Source: Prochlorococcus sp. AG-347-I21
GTDB taxonomy: Bacteria > Cyanobacteriota > Cyanobacteriia > PCC-6307 > Cyanobiaceae
Assembly (NCBI GenBank): GCA_003279055.1
Contig: QCBP01000004.1
Span: forward strand, 1 to 64,000
DNA length: 64,000 nt
Direction of reading: 5' to 3'
A program made the position numbers and the translations under genes. Within the stretch, counting starts at the first letter, position 1; every line of letters starts with the position of its first letter. Below the pieces are notes generated by a model. It was not told where the DNA came from. It saw only the letters and a program-made list of their open reading frames with translations, and searched no databases. Positions 48,045 through 58,203 of this stretch are shown here, one piece after another.

Positions 48045-48386
48045 TTAACGTCCTTGGAAAACTACAAAAGCTGTTCCTTGGCTTTGAGTGTAAGCATCGT
48101 ATCCGATGATTCTTACATGATGATCAGGGTATGCTCTATGACATGCCTCTAATTCACTTACAACCAAGTTAAGGTCTTTTTCCCCAAAGAATGGGAGCTT
48201 CCAATAAGACCAATAAGTTTGCATACTTCCACTAGGATGAACATGCTCAATAACAGGACTCCAACCTTGAGCAATTATGTATGCAATTTGATCGTATATT
48301 TCCTCCTGGGTCATCGGTGGTAAGAAACCGAATGTTTCCAGGGTTGCAACTGTTTGATAGTCGCCTACTGTGCTCTGGAAAGGCAT
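48045..48386 (-). CDS. rbcS: RuBisCO small subunit
   Basis: Form I RuBisCO small subunit. The 113-residue protein begins MPFQSTVGDYQTVATLETFG and contains MTQEEIYDQIAYIIAQGWSPVIEH. YWSYWKLPFFGE and the C-terminal GYDAYTQSQGTAFVVF follow. Length and sequence fit the alpha-carboxysomal (form IA) type. It is 90 bases after rbcL with a hairpin in the gap, and is followed by the terminator-like hairpin before csoS2. No clear Shine-Dalgarno is visible. Confidence 0.98.
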   Translation of the reverse strand: MPFQSTVGDYQTVATLETFGFLPPMTQEEIYDQIAYIIAQGWSPVIEHVHPSGSMQTYWSYWKLPFFGEKDLNLVVSELEACHRAYPDHHVRIIGYDAYTQSQGTAFVVFQGR

Positions 48387-48440
48387 AATTAATTAAAATG
48401 TGAATGAAATTACTCGTAATAGAACGAGATTTGTAGAAGT

Positions 48441-48462
48441 TTGAGGAGAAGAATCTCCTCAA
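48441..48462 (-). promoter_or_regulatory. Intercistronic hairpin between rbcL and rbcS
   Basis: TTGAGGAGA and TCTCCTCAA form a perfect 9-base-pair stem with a 4-base loop, 14 bases after the rbcL stop and about 55 bases before the rbcS ATG. There is no U-tract after it, so it looks like a processing or stability element rather than a terminator. Confidence 0.65.
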
Positions 48463-48476
48463 TATTGAAATCTGGT

Positions 48477-49892
48477 TTAACCTTGAACGTCTAGTTTGTC
48501 GACGGTATCAAATTCAAACTTAATTTCCTTCCAAGTTTCAAGAGCGATAGCTAATTCAGGACTGTGTTTAGCAGCTTCCATAAGAATGTCTCTACTCTCT
48601 TTTTCGATTTCGCGACCAGCATTACGTGCTTTTACGCAAGCTTCTAAAGCAACTCTGTTGGCTGCAGCTCCAGCAGCTGAACCCCATGGATGACCATGTG
48701 TTCCTCCACCAAACTGAAGACAAGAATCATCTCCAAAAATCGCTAGGAGTGCAGGCATATGCCATACGTGAATACCACCTGATGCGACAGCAAATACCCC
48801 TGGCATTGAACCCCAATCTTGATCAAAGAAGTTACCTCTTGATCTATCTTCGGGAACAAATGACTCTCTTAAGTTGTCAATGTAACCAAGAGTTGTTTGA
48901 CGATCACCTTCTAGTTTTCCAACAACAGTTCCAGTATGTAGTTGATCGCCTCCGGAGAGTCTCAAACATTTTGCTAGAACCCTGAAATGGATACCGTGTT
49001 TTGGATGTCTATCAATAACAGCATGCATCGCTCTATGAATATGTAGAAGCATGCCATTTTTACGACACCAGTTTGCTAATCCAGTATTTGCAGTAAAACC
49101 ACCAGTTATATAATCATGCATGATGATTGGCATATCTAGCTCTTTTGCAAATTCAGCTCTTTCGTAAAGTTCTTCAGGAGTGTTGGCAGTACAGTTTAGG
49201 TAGTGACCTTTAACTTCGCCAGTTTCCTGCTGAGCAAGCTTAACTGCTTCTGCAACAAACTCAAATCTTTCTCTCCAACGTTGGAATGGCTGAGAATTTA
49301 TATTCTCGTCATCCTTCGTTAAATCGAGACCACCTCTAAGGCACTCATATACAACTCGACCATAGTTTTTACCAGATAATCCTAATTTAGGTTTAATGGT
49401 ACAACCAAGTAGAGGTCTTCCATATTTGTTTAAACGATCTCTTTCAACTACGATTCCATTTGGTGGACCACCGCAAGTTTTGATGAAAGCGATTGGGAAT
49501 CTAATATCTTCTAGACGAAGGTGTCTTAGAGCTTTAAATCCAAAAACGTTTCCTACTAGAGATGTTAGAACGTTTGTAATAGAACCTTCTTCAAAAAGAT
49601 CTAAAGGATATGCAATAAAAGCATAAAAAGCTTCAGGATCTCCAGGAACGTCTTCGATTCGATAACAACGTCCTTTATAAAATTCTAAATCTGTAAGTAA
49701 CTCGGACCAAACTGTTGACCAAGTACCTGTTGAAGATTCAGCGGCAACAGCTGCTGCAACTTCTTCTCTGGGAACACCTTCTTGACCTGTACATTTGAAA
49801 CAGGCTAATAAATCGGTGTCTAGGGGTACATATTCTGGAGTCCAGTAGGTATCTCTGTACTCCTTTACCCCTGCATCATACTTCTTACTCAT
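48477..49892 (-). CDS. rbcL: RuBisCO large subunit (form IA)
   Basis: Catalytic subunit of ribulose-bisphosphate carboxylase. The 471-residue protein contains the carbamylated-lysine motif [17 protein letters not shown] and [20 protein letters not shown] with the catalytic lysine. [27 protein letters not shown] supplies loop 6 and phosphate-binding residues. The N-terminus [18 protein letters not shown] and the operon with cso genes identify the proteobacterial-like form IA acquired by marine picocyanobacteria. It starts 68 bases after csoS1. Confidence 0.99.
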
Positions 49893-49932
49893 AAGGATAA
49901 ATTTAGGTCTGTGTAGGGAAAATAATTATTGT

Positions 49933-49952
49933 GCAAAATTTATAAATTTTGC
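49933..49952. promoter_or_regulatory. Perfect 20-base palindrome between csoS1 and rbcL
   Basis: GCAAAATTTATAAATTTTGC reads the same on both strands and lies 8 bases after the csoS1 stop and 40 bases before the rbcL ATG. As RNA it would fold to a hairpin of about 8 pairs. No U-run follows on the transcribed strand. It may separate the abundance of csoS1 and rbcL messages or bind a protein. Confidence 0.6.
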
Positions 49953-49960
49953 TTTATTTA

Positions 49961-50272
49961 TTAGTCCTTTTGACCAAGAAATTCACCGTTACCAAGAGCA
50001 GGTTCAACTTCCCTATGAGGACGAGCAATAATGTGAGCTGCAACTAAACCGTCACCAACTCTTTCACAAGCATCAGCACCAGCTCTTACAGCTGCGTTAA
50101 CCGCTCCTGTTTCTCCTCTAACTAAAACTGTGACATAACCGCCACCTACGAATTCACGACCAATAAGGCGAACTTCTGCAGCCTTTGTCATTGCGTCAGC
50201 TGCTTCGATTGCAGGTACAAGTCCGCGTGTCTCGATCATGCCGAGAGCGATACCCATTGTTTCTGTAGCCAT
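49961..50272 (-). CDS. csoS1: Major carboxysome shell hexamer CsoS1
   Basis: Single-domain BMC hexamer that forms the facets of the carboxysome shell. The 103-residue protein begins MATETMGIALGMIETRGLVPAIEAAD and has VRLIGREFVGGGYVTVLVRGETGAVNAA and AHIIARPHREVE; the GGG region lines the pore. It is the first gene of the reverse carboxysome operon, downstream of the 327-base control region. Only one csoS1 copy is present here, where several proteobacteria have three. Confidence 0.98.
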   Translation of the reverse strand: MATETMGIALGMIETRGLVPAIEAADAMTKAAEVRLIGREFVGGGYVTVLVRGETGAVNAAVRAGADACERVGDGLVAAHIIARPHREVEPALGNGEFLGQKD

Positions 50273-50599
50273 TGTCTACTAATTACTAAATGTGGAATGT
50301 TCAATTCGAAGAATGCTCCATCAAGTACTTATAAGTCAAGCGTTTTCGATAAAATCTCCATTAATGTTTTTTCTATCATTCATAAGTTAAACTTATCACC
50401 CTTGGTACTATTGATATGTCAATACTTATGCAAATTAGTTAGTGCATCAAAACATACTGTTGTGTTAAGAAAAAATTTACATTATGTTATTTCCGTACGA
50501 GGCAGGCCCTGTCTACACAGGTGTGGAATGTTCAACCTTTCCTGTCTCCGTATCTAGCTTTGAAGTAAGATAATATCCTCAATAAATTTATTTATTATT
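50273..50599. promoter_or_regulatory. Divergent control region of the carboxysome operon and rdgB
   Basis: This 327-base space has no convincing gene. For csoS1 (reverse) a TATAAG -10-like hexamer at 50333-50328 would start RNA near 50321. A GATAAT -10-like element at 50569-50574 could serve rdgB. Dyads occur at 50382-50396, 50410-50423 (ATTGA, 4 bases, TCAAT), 50428-50447 (ATGCA, 10 bases, TGCAT) and 50508-50521 (CCTGT, 4 bases, ACAGG). A 14-base direct repeat, TGTGGAATGTTCAA, is at 50291-50304 and again at 50522-50535. Confidence 0.6.
50382..50396. promoter_or_regulatory. Candidate LysR-type (RbcR/CbbR-like) operator for csoS1
   Basis: ATAAGTTAAACTTAT has perfect 7-base arms and contains TAA-N7-TTA and T-N11-A, the pattern of LysR-family sites; CbbR sites are described as TNA-N7-TNA. 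Its centre is about 68 bases upstream of the csoS1 start point predicted from TATAAG, the usual position of a LysR recognition site. The binding protein is not in this window. Confidence 0.5.
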
Positions 50600-51184
50600 T
50601 TGAACCATCCAGTCCTAACCATTGCGAGTGGCAACAAAACTAAAGTTTCTGAAATTTCGGCAATGCTTGATGTTTTGTCTTTAAGGGTTCAGAAGCAACC
50701 AGAGTATTTAAATGTAGAAGAGACTGGAGACACATATTTTGAGAATGCACTTTTAAAAGCAAAAGCAGCCGCTTTAGAGACAAAAACTTGGGCATTAGCT
50801 GACGATTCAGGCCTTGAAGTAGATGTTTTAGATGGTCGACCAGGCATATATTCTGCTCGATATGCCAAAAACAACGCTGAAAAAATTAAAAAATTAATTA
50901 ATGAACTTTCTGATAGTCCTTACAGGAGCGCGAGATTTATAAGTTGTATGGTTTTATGTGATCCCTCAGGAAACTTAGTGAAGGATACAACTGGAATATG
51001 CTGGGGAGAAATTCTTAAGACTCCAAAATATCCAAATGGGGAGTTCGAATCTGTTTTTTGGGTAAAAGAAGCTAACTGTGTTTACGGTGAGCTATCACAA
51101 TCACAACTAAGTAAGTTAGGAAGCAGGGGTAAAGCCGCCAGAATTATGTCACCTTACCTCAAAAAAGAAATTGGTTTAAATTAA
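50600..51184 (+). CDS. rdgB: Non-canonical purine NTP pyrophosphatase (RdgB/HAM1)
   Basis: Removes dITP, ITP and XTP from the nucleotide pool. The 194-residue protein has the N-terminal SGNKTKVSEI motif, WALADDSGLEVDVLDGRPGIYSARYA (core DDSGLEVD) and C-terminal LSKLGSRGKAARIM. It starts at TTG, giving MNHPVLTIASGN, as no ATG fits. It lies between csoS1 and csoS1D but on the opposite strand, ending 6 bases from csoS1D. Confidence 0.95.
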   Translation: MNHPVLTIASGNKTKVSEISAMLDVLSLRVQKQPEYLNVEETGDTYFENALLKAKAAALETKTWALADDSGLEVDVLDGRPGIYSARYAKNNAEKIKKLINELSDSPYRSARFISCMVLCDPSGNLVKDTTGICWGEILKTPKYPNGEFESVFWVKEANCVYGELSQSQLSKLGSRGKAARIMSPYLKKEIGLN

Positions 51185-51190
51185 AAATTC

Positions 51191-51961
51191 TCAATAATTT
51201 GAAATTTCATCAATTGCTCTTATAGCTGCTGCGGCTGCTTCTTCTACATCTCCTTCTTTCCCAGCGAGAGTTAATCTACCAAAAGCGCCAACTGCTTTTA
51301 CATCTACAACAGTAATATTTGATGCTTTTTCTGCTTCATTTGCTGCTTTTAAGACATACCCAGCCGGTTCAGTTTCTAATATAAACATGCTCATTCCAGA
51401 TTGAATCATTGATCCACTTCTGTTTTGTCTATTTATTAAAACAGCATGATCTGGAGTAATAGCTCGAATAACTTCTGTCCAACTTGTTGAAGGTTTGGTT
51501 CTTTTTCTAACTTCACTTCCAATAGCATCTAGAACAACATCTCCAGAATGTAAAACAGTACTTTGATCTTTGTGATAGAGAGCAAGAGAGCCAAATGCTC
51601 TTTCAACAATCATCTGACCAAGTCTTACATTACTTGCTTTTAAGGCAATATCAGTGACTCTATGAACGGCCATCCCTGGTGAAACTTCCATCCAAAGGCA
51701 TGAATCTCCAGGTATAGGTAAAAAACCCCTACTAACCGTCCCCATATACGCAGCTAATTGAGGTTGAAGAGAATCTAAAAAAACATATGTTCTCAACTCA
51801 ATTTGCTCAACTTGACTTGCTTGTCTGGACACCAAAGACTTTTCTGAATCAGTTGTAATAAAACAGCTTGCTCCACTGGCCTGAGATTGCACCTCAGATC
51901 CTGTGACAAGGGAACTTCCTTTTTTCCGTTCCCCTCTGTTTAAACTAGAAGTTGGTTCCAT
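51191..51961 (-). CDS. csoS1D: Carboxysome tandem-BMC shell protein CsoS1D
   Basis: Tandem-domain shell protein forming pseudohexameric trimers with a large gated pore. The 256-residue protein has a disordered N-terminus (about 1-50), then two BMC-like domains: about 55-150 ([18 protein letters not shown]) and about 160-256 ([21 protein letters not shown] to the end). It is on the same strand as the cso operon but separated from it by the opposite-facing rdgB, so it has its own promoter in the 97-base divergent space. Known from Prochlorococcus. Confidence 0.95.
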   Translation of the reverse strand: MEPTSSLNRGERKKGSSLVTGSEVQSQASGASCFITTDSEKSLVSRQASQVEQIELRTYVFLDSLQPQLAAYMGTVSRGFLPIPGDSCLWMEVSPGMAVHRVTDIALKASNVRLGQMIVERAFGSLALYHKDQSTVLHSGDVVLDAIGSEVRKRTKPSTSWTEVIRAITPDHAVLINRQNRSGSMIQSGMSMFILETEPAGYVLKAANEAEKASNITVVDVKAVGAFGRLTLAGKEGDVEEAAAAAIRAIDEISNY

Positions 51962-52058
51962 TCACGCGACTATAACGGATAATGGTTCATTTTTTCTATT
52001 AAATTTACTTGCATGCTTCCTACAAAACGATAACTTCAAATAAAAGATATGCATTTTT

Positions 52059-52427
52059 ATGGGAACTTCTCAAAAAAAAGAACTAAATGTTTCTGGTACT
52101 GAAAAGGAATTAACTCCTGATCAAACTCTTGGATTAGTTAGCCTTAGCTTGATGCAAAAACTATCTCAGAAAGACCCATCTTTTAGTTGGTTAGAAGAAG
52201 ATAAAATTGAAAAAGTAAATCTTAAGAACCTTAGAGATAGATTGGAGTTAACCCAATTAGCTATAAATACTGGAGCACCTTTAACCACTTCAGAAGTGAC
52301 AACTTTAATTGGGGCAAAGCCCGGGAAATCTAAGTTAGAAAGAGCAGGATTATTAGCAACTAAAATAGCTAGAAATGTGTGGAAACTTTCAAAAATAAGT
52401 CAAGGAAATTCCTTCTACAGAAATTAA
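52059..52427 (+). CDS. Conserved hypothetical protein upstream of chlN
   Basis: A 122-residue soluble protein I cannot name. The N-terminal 25 residues are polar, followed by helix TLGLVSLSLMQKL. A second half with LTTSEVTTLIGAKPGKSKLERAGLLATKIARNVW has a helix-turn-helix-like spacing (LTTSEVTTLIG then KLERAGLLATKI). It is divergent from csoS1D (97 bases) and 158 bases upstream of chlN on the same strand. A link to chlorophyll genes rests on position only. Confidence 0.65.
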   Translation: MGTSQKKELNVSGTEKELTPDQTLGLVSLSLMQKLSQKDPSFSWLEEDKIEKVNLKNLRDRLELTQLAINTGAPLTTSEVTTLIGAKPGKSKLERAGLLATKIARNVWKLSKISQGNSFYRN

Positions 52428-52576
52428 AATACGCCCCAAAAGTTTTTTTTCATAATTCCCATTTAAGTATTTAAACATTCATATAAGTTTTTTAAATGTG
52501 TTCATTTTGTAAGAGAACTTATTAATTACTTTCTTAAATTAAAAAGTGTATGCAAGCTTGAACTATAAGCTCTTGA

Positions 52577-53842
<1,266 letters not shown>

Positions 53843-53848
53843 AAGAAT

Positions 53849-55420
53849 ATGGAATTAACTCTATGGACATATGAAGGACCTCCACATGTTGGTGCGATGA
53901 GAATTGCCTCTTCAATGAAAGATATTCATTATGTTCTTCATGCCCCTCAAGGAGATACATATGCAGATCTTCTTTTTACAATGATTGAAAGGAGGGGGCA
54001 AAGACCTCCAGTAACTTATACAACTTTCCAAGCTAGAGACCTTGGAGGCGATACAGCTGAATTAGTGAAGAAAAATATTAAGGAAGCTGTCGAACGATTT
54101 AAACCCAAAACTCTTTTAGTTGGAGAAAGTTGTACGGCAGAATTAATCCAAGACCAACCTGGGGCTCTTGCAAAAGGAATGGGGTTTGATATGCCAATTG
54201 TTAATCTTGAATTACCTGCCTATAGCAAGAAAGAAAATTGGGGAGCTTCAGAAACTTTTTATCAATTAACAAGAACTCTTTTGAAAGAGAAAGTAAGTTC
54301 TTCAGAAAAAATAAGTCCTCTAAGATGGAAGGAGTTAGGTCGCAGACCAAAAGTCAATATACTGGGTCCTTCATTACTGGGATTTAGATGCAGAGATGAT
54401 GTAATTGAAATCCAACGCATACTTTCAGAGCAAGGCATAGATACAAACGTAGTTGCTCCATTAGGTGCTAGTCCAGATGATATTGAAAGACTAATTGATG
54501 CTGAAATAAATATTTGTCTTTATCCAGAAATTGCGGAAGCATCATGCGAATGGCTAAAACGGAACTTTGGAATGGAATATACAAAAACTATTCCAATTGG
54601 AATAAAAAATACAATTGAATTTATAAATGAAGTTCACAAGAAATTAGATCTTCCTTTGACGAATAAAAAAGAATTAGAAAATAAATCAAAACTTCCTTGG
54701 TACTCAAAATCAGTTGACTCAAATTATCTAACTGGCAAAAGAGTTTTTATTTTTGGTGATGGAACACATGCAATTGCAGCAGCCAAAATTGCTAAGGAAG
54801 AATTGGGTTTTGAAGTAGTGGGTCTTGGAACATACAGCAGGGAGATGGCCAGAAAAGTAAGAGCCACTGCAAAAGATCTTAATGTAGAAGCTCTGATAAC
54901 TAACAATTATCTAGAAGTGGAAGATGCCATGAAAAAAGCCTCCCCTGAACTAGTTTTAGGGACCCAAATGGAAAGGCATAGTGCAAAAAGACTTGGCATT
55001 CCATGCTCAGTAATTAGTACTCCTATGCATGTTCAAGATGTTCCTGCAAGATATAGCCCTCAAATGGGATGGGAAGGAGCAAATGTGATTTTTGATGACT
55101 GGGTACATCCCTTAATGATGGGCTTAGAAGAGCATCTTATTGATATGTTCAAACATGACTTTGAGTTCGTCGATGGTCATCAAAGCCATTTAGGACATAC
55201 ATCGACAAGCACAAAGGATTTTTTAAATTCTGACGAAAAAGAAGAAAAAAATAGTAAAGAAGGAATTATCTGGACCGAATCTGGTAGAGCTGAATTGACA
55301 AAAGTTCCATTTTTCGTAAGAGGTAAAGTTAAAACAAATACTGAAAAATACGCAATCTTAAGAGGTATTCCAGAAATAAGTGATGAGACCCTCTACGACG
55401 CAAAAGCCTATTTCAGTTAA
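53849..55420 (+). CDS. chlB: Light-independent protochlorophyllide reductase subunit B
   Basis: NifK-like catalytic partner of ChlN in DPOR. The 523-residue protein starts [20 protein letters not shown] and contains the cluster-ligand aspartate region and [15 protein letters not shown], and later [27 protein letters not shown]. The C-terminal domain, [21 protein letters not shown], is the usual ChlB/BchB cap. The gap to chlN is 6 bases, so the two subunits are made together. A 189-base space then precedes chlL. Confidence 0.97.
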   Translation: MELTLWTYEGPPHVGAMRIASSMKDIHYVLHAPQGDTYADLLFTMIERRGQRPPVTYTTFQARDLGGDTAELVKKNIKEAVERFKPKTLLVGESCTAELIQDQPGALAKGMGFDMPIVNLELPAYSKKENWGASETFYQLTRTLLKEKVSSSEKISPLRWKELGRRPKVNILGPSLLGFRCRDDVIEIQRILSEQGIDTNVVAPLGASPDDIERLIDAEINICLYPEIAEASCEWLKRNFGMEYTKTIPIGIKNTIEFINEVHKKLDLPLTNKKELENKSKLPWYSKSVDSNYLTGKRVFIFGDGTHAIAAAKIAKEELGFEVVGLGTYSREMARKVRATAKDLNVEALITNNYLEVEDAMKKASPELVLGTQMERHSAKRLGIPCSVISTPMHVQDVPARYSPQMGWEGANVIFDDWVHPLMMGLEEHLIDMFKHDFEFVDGHQSHLGHTSTSTKDFLNSDEKEEKNSKEGIIWTESGRAELTKVPFFVRGKVKTNTEKYAILRGIPEISDETLYDAKAYFS

Positions 55421-55609
55421 TTCGTACTAATAAACTATACTTAAGCCATGAGTATTTACACTCATAATTTAATAGATTTAATCCTAAAAATTCAGTTATA
55501 AGAACATATTACCTACTTTTAATACAATTAAATACATATTTGTTTAGAAACATATTTCATGTGTATTTACGCTGCAAGAATATAAATAATAATGTGTTTT
55601 AAGCTTTAA

Positions 55610-56497
<888 letters not shown>

Positions 56498-56503
56498 TCT
56501 GAA

Positions 56504-57514
56504 TTAATCTAATCCAACCAATTGGCTTGTTAAATCATAAGTTTGTTGAGAGGTCTTCGTATCAATTATTCTTTTTGACAACTTTTGAGAAAAAGCTTTT
56601 CTTCCAGTTTTCTGACGATTTCCCCAGCTCCAATGGACTGATGGTTTAGCAAATTCTTTATAAGTTGCCACTTGAGCAACCCTCTCTCCTGCCAGTCTTT
56701 GTGAAACATATCCTTTTGTTATAAATTTTTGAAATATCGGGAAAAGGATTCTAAATAACCAAGGTGTATCTCTAAAAAGTTTTGTCTCAGCAACACATCC
56801 AGGATATAGAGAATTTACGATGATCTTCTCTGCAGGATATCTTTTTGATAATTCCTGAACGGTCACCATATTGCAAAGTTTACTATCCTTATAAGCCTTA
56901 CCAGGTTTAAATTTCTTTCCATTCGCCATACTTATGGGAGATAAAAAACCATTTTTGAATCCTGCTAAATCTCCCAAATCAGCTGGGGCAGGAATAGGGA
57001 TCCTTCCTCCAAGTTCTGAATAATTGGCCGTAACAGTTCCTAATACTGTAATTCTTGGCTTGAATACAGTTGATTTGCCATTTAAAACAATTTCTCTTTC
57101 AGAAGATAAAATATTTTCCATAAGTAGATTTATCATAAGAAAATGCCCAAAATGATTTACTGCCATAGAGTTTTCAAACCCCTGAGCAGACCTTTCAGGT
57201 CTCTTTAGTCTCGGTTTATAAACTGCTGCATTACAAATAAGACAATTTATTGGATTCTTAAATCTTTCTAATATTTCATCGCAACCTTTTCTCACATCAT
57301 TCAAGTTAGAAAGATCTATTTCTATAAAGTGAACATTTTCAAATTCCTCTTTTGTCAAGAATTCCTCAGCTATTTTTATAGCTCTTTTATTTGATCGATT
57401 AACTGCTATAACCTCCCATCCAAATCTTAAAAGAGGTTTTAGAGTATTTAAGCCAACTCCTGAAGTTGTTCCTGTTATTAGGACTAAACCCTTAATGTTC
57501 TTACTCACTAGCAA
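56504..57514 (-). CDS. por: Light-dependent NADPH:protochlorophyllide oxidoreductase
   Basis: SDR-type photoenzyme reducing protochlorophyllide in light. The 336-residue protein has the NADPH motif TGTTSGVGLN, CNAAVY and the catalytic YKDSKLCNM (Tyr-x3-Lys). The LPOR-specific C-terminal insert WSWGNRQ is also present. Both LPOR and DPOR are therefore encoded side by side but on opposite strands. Upstream of it lies an unknown membrane protein after 49 bases. Confidence 0.95.
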   Translation of the reverse strand: MLVSKNIKGLVLITGTTSGVGLNTLKPLLRFGWEVIAVNRSNKRAIKIAEEFLTKEEFENVHFIEIDLSNLNDVRKGCDEILERFKNPINCLICNAAVYKPRLKRPERSAQGFENSMAVNHFGHFLMINLLMENILSSEREIVLNGKSTVFKPRITVLGTVTANYSELGGRIPIPAPADLGDLAGFKNGFLSPISMANGKKFKPGKAYKDSKLCNMVTVQELSKRYPAEKIIVNSLYPGCVAETKLFRDTPWLFRILFPIFQKFITKGYVSQRLAGERVAQVATYKEFAKPSVHWSWGNRQKTGRKAFSQKLSKRIIDTKTSQQTYDLTSQLVGLD

Positions 57515-57563
57515 AAAAGTTAATTGAAAAAATGAAAAGTAGGATGATTCAAGATCATCCTTA

Positions 57564-57911
57564 TCAACGCCATATTACTCTGATAATGTCCCTAGAAATT
57601 ATTTGATCTTGATCCTTCATAAATCTTTGCTCACCTTCAGAAGAGAATAAATCATCAAACTTATCTGTTAAAAGATTAAATCTATATTTTTCGTATAAAA
57701 ATGATTCTTCAATTTCCCTTAATCTGGTCAACCTTATTTTAGAACTATAGCCAAGCTTAATCAGGCTTATTATTGCTAAAAGGGAAAAGCTAATTTTTAT
57801 AATTAAAAAAATCAATGATACTAAATTATCTTGTTTCCGTTGTCTTGTTAGAAATACAGACCCAAAATATTTCTTGATGAAAATACTATTTTTATAAAAA
57901 GATTTTGACAA
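57564..57911 (-). CDS. Small membrane protein of unknown function
   Basis: A 115-residue protein with a basic N-terminus (about 1-28, many Lys/Arg), one strong membrane helix at about 32-54 (LIFLIIKISFSLLAIISLIKLG) and a soluble charged C-terminal part. I see LREIEESFLYEKYRFNLLTDKFDDLF, helical and probably coiled-coil forming. It lies between psaM and por on the same strand. I do not recognise the family. A septum or membrane-adaptor-like layout (one helix plus coil) is visible but not specific. Confidence 0.6.
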   Translation of the reverse strand: MSKSFYKNSIFIKKYFGSVFLTRQRKQDNLVSLIFLIIKISFSLLAIISLIKLGYSSKIRLTRLREIEESFLYEKYRFNLLTDKFDDLFSSEGEQRFMKDQDQIISRDIIRVIWR

Positions 57912-57996
57912 ATTAAGTAATTGATATTTTTACTGAATAAATCAATTCAGTCTTACTTTATTATTACCTTATAAATTTTAAATTTTCTAATATACT

Positions 57997-58101
57997 TTAG
58001 TTCCTACCTAAACTAATTCCTAGTCTTAATGCTAAAACTCCTGCATGCATAACAACTATGAGGCTTAATGCAATAAGATTTATTGTTTGAGTTGGCTCCA
58101 T
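57997..58101 (-). CDS. psaM: Photosystem I reaction centre subunit XII (PsaM)
   Basis: A 34-residue single-helix subunit of photosystem I. The reverse strand from ATG 58101 encodes [17 protein letters not shown], then [17 protein letters not shown] and stop. This matches PsaM closely over its whole length. The membrane helix covers about residues 7-27. It is divergent from the lipoate-ligase-like gene across 102 bases, and 85 bases upstream of the unknown membrane protein. Confidence 0.92.
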   Translation of the reverse strand: MEPTQTINLIALSLIVVMHAGVLALRLGISLGRN

Positions 58102-58203
58102 GGTAAAAAAAATTATTTTCTATATTCTCCACCGAAAAGAGAAGATTTGAAACACTATTACAAAATGATGTTACGTAATTAACAAATTGAAAGAAAAAAT
58201 TTA

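Noticed and set aside
50297..50557. 86-codon forward open frame between csoS1 and rdgB
   Set aside because: It crosses the likely promoter, operator dyads and both copies of the direct repeat. Its composition is low-complexity with no recognisable motif, so it is treated as chance.
55448..55465. Dyad ATGAGT-N6-ACTCAT after chlB as a terminator
   Set aside because: Only six pairs, AT-rich and without a U-tract; too weak to call.
55448..55501. 17-codon open frame in the chlB-chlL gap
   Set aside because: Starts ATGAGTATTTAC but has no ribosome site, no recognisable membrane-helix peptide and coincides with the weak dyad.
58157..58177. HLR1-like TTACA repeats upstream of psaM
   Set aside because: ATTACAAA and GTTACGTA are 13 bases apart in register, whereas the consensus needs about 10, and the second box departs from TTACA.
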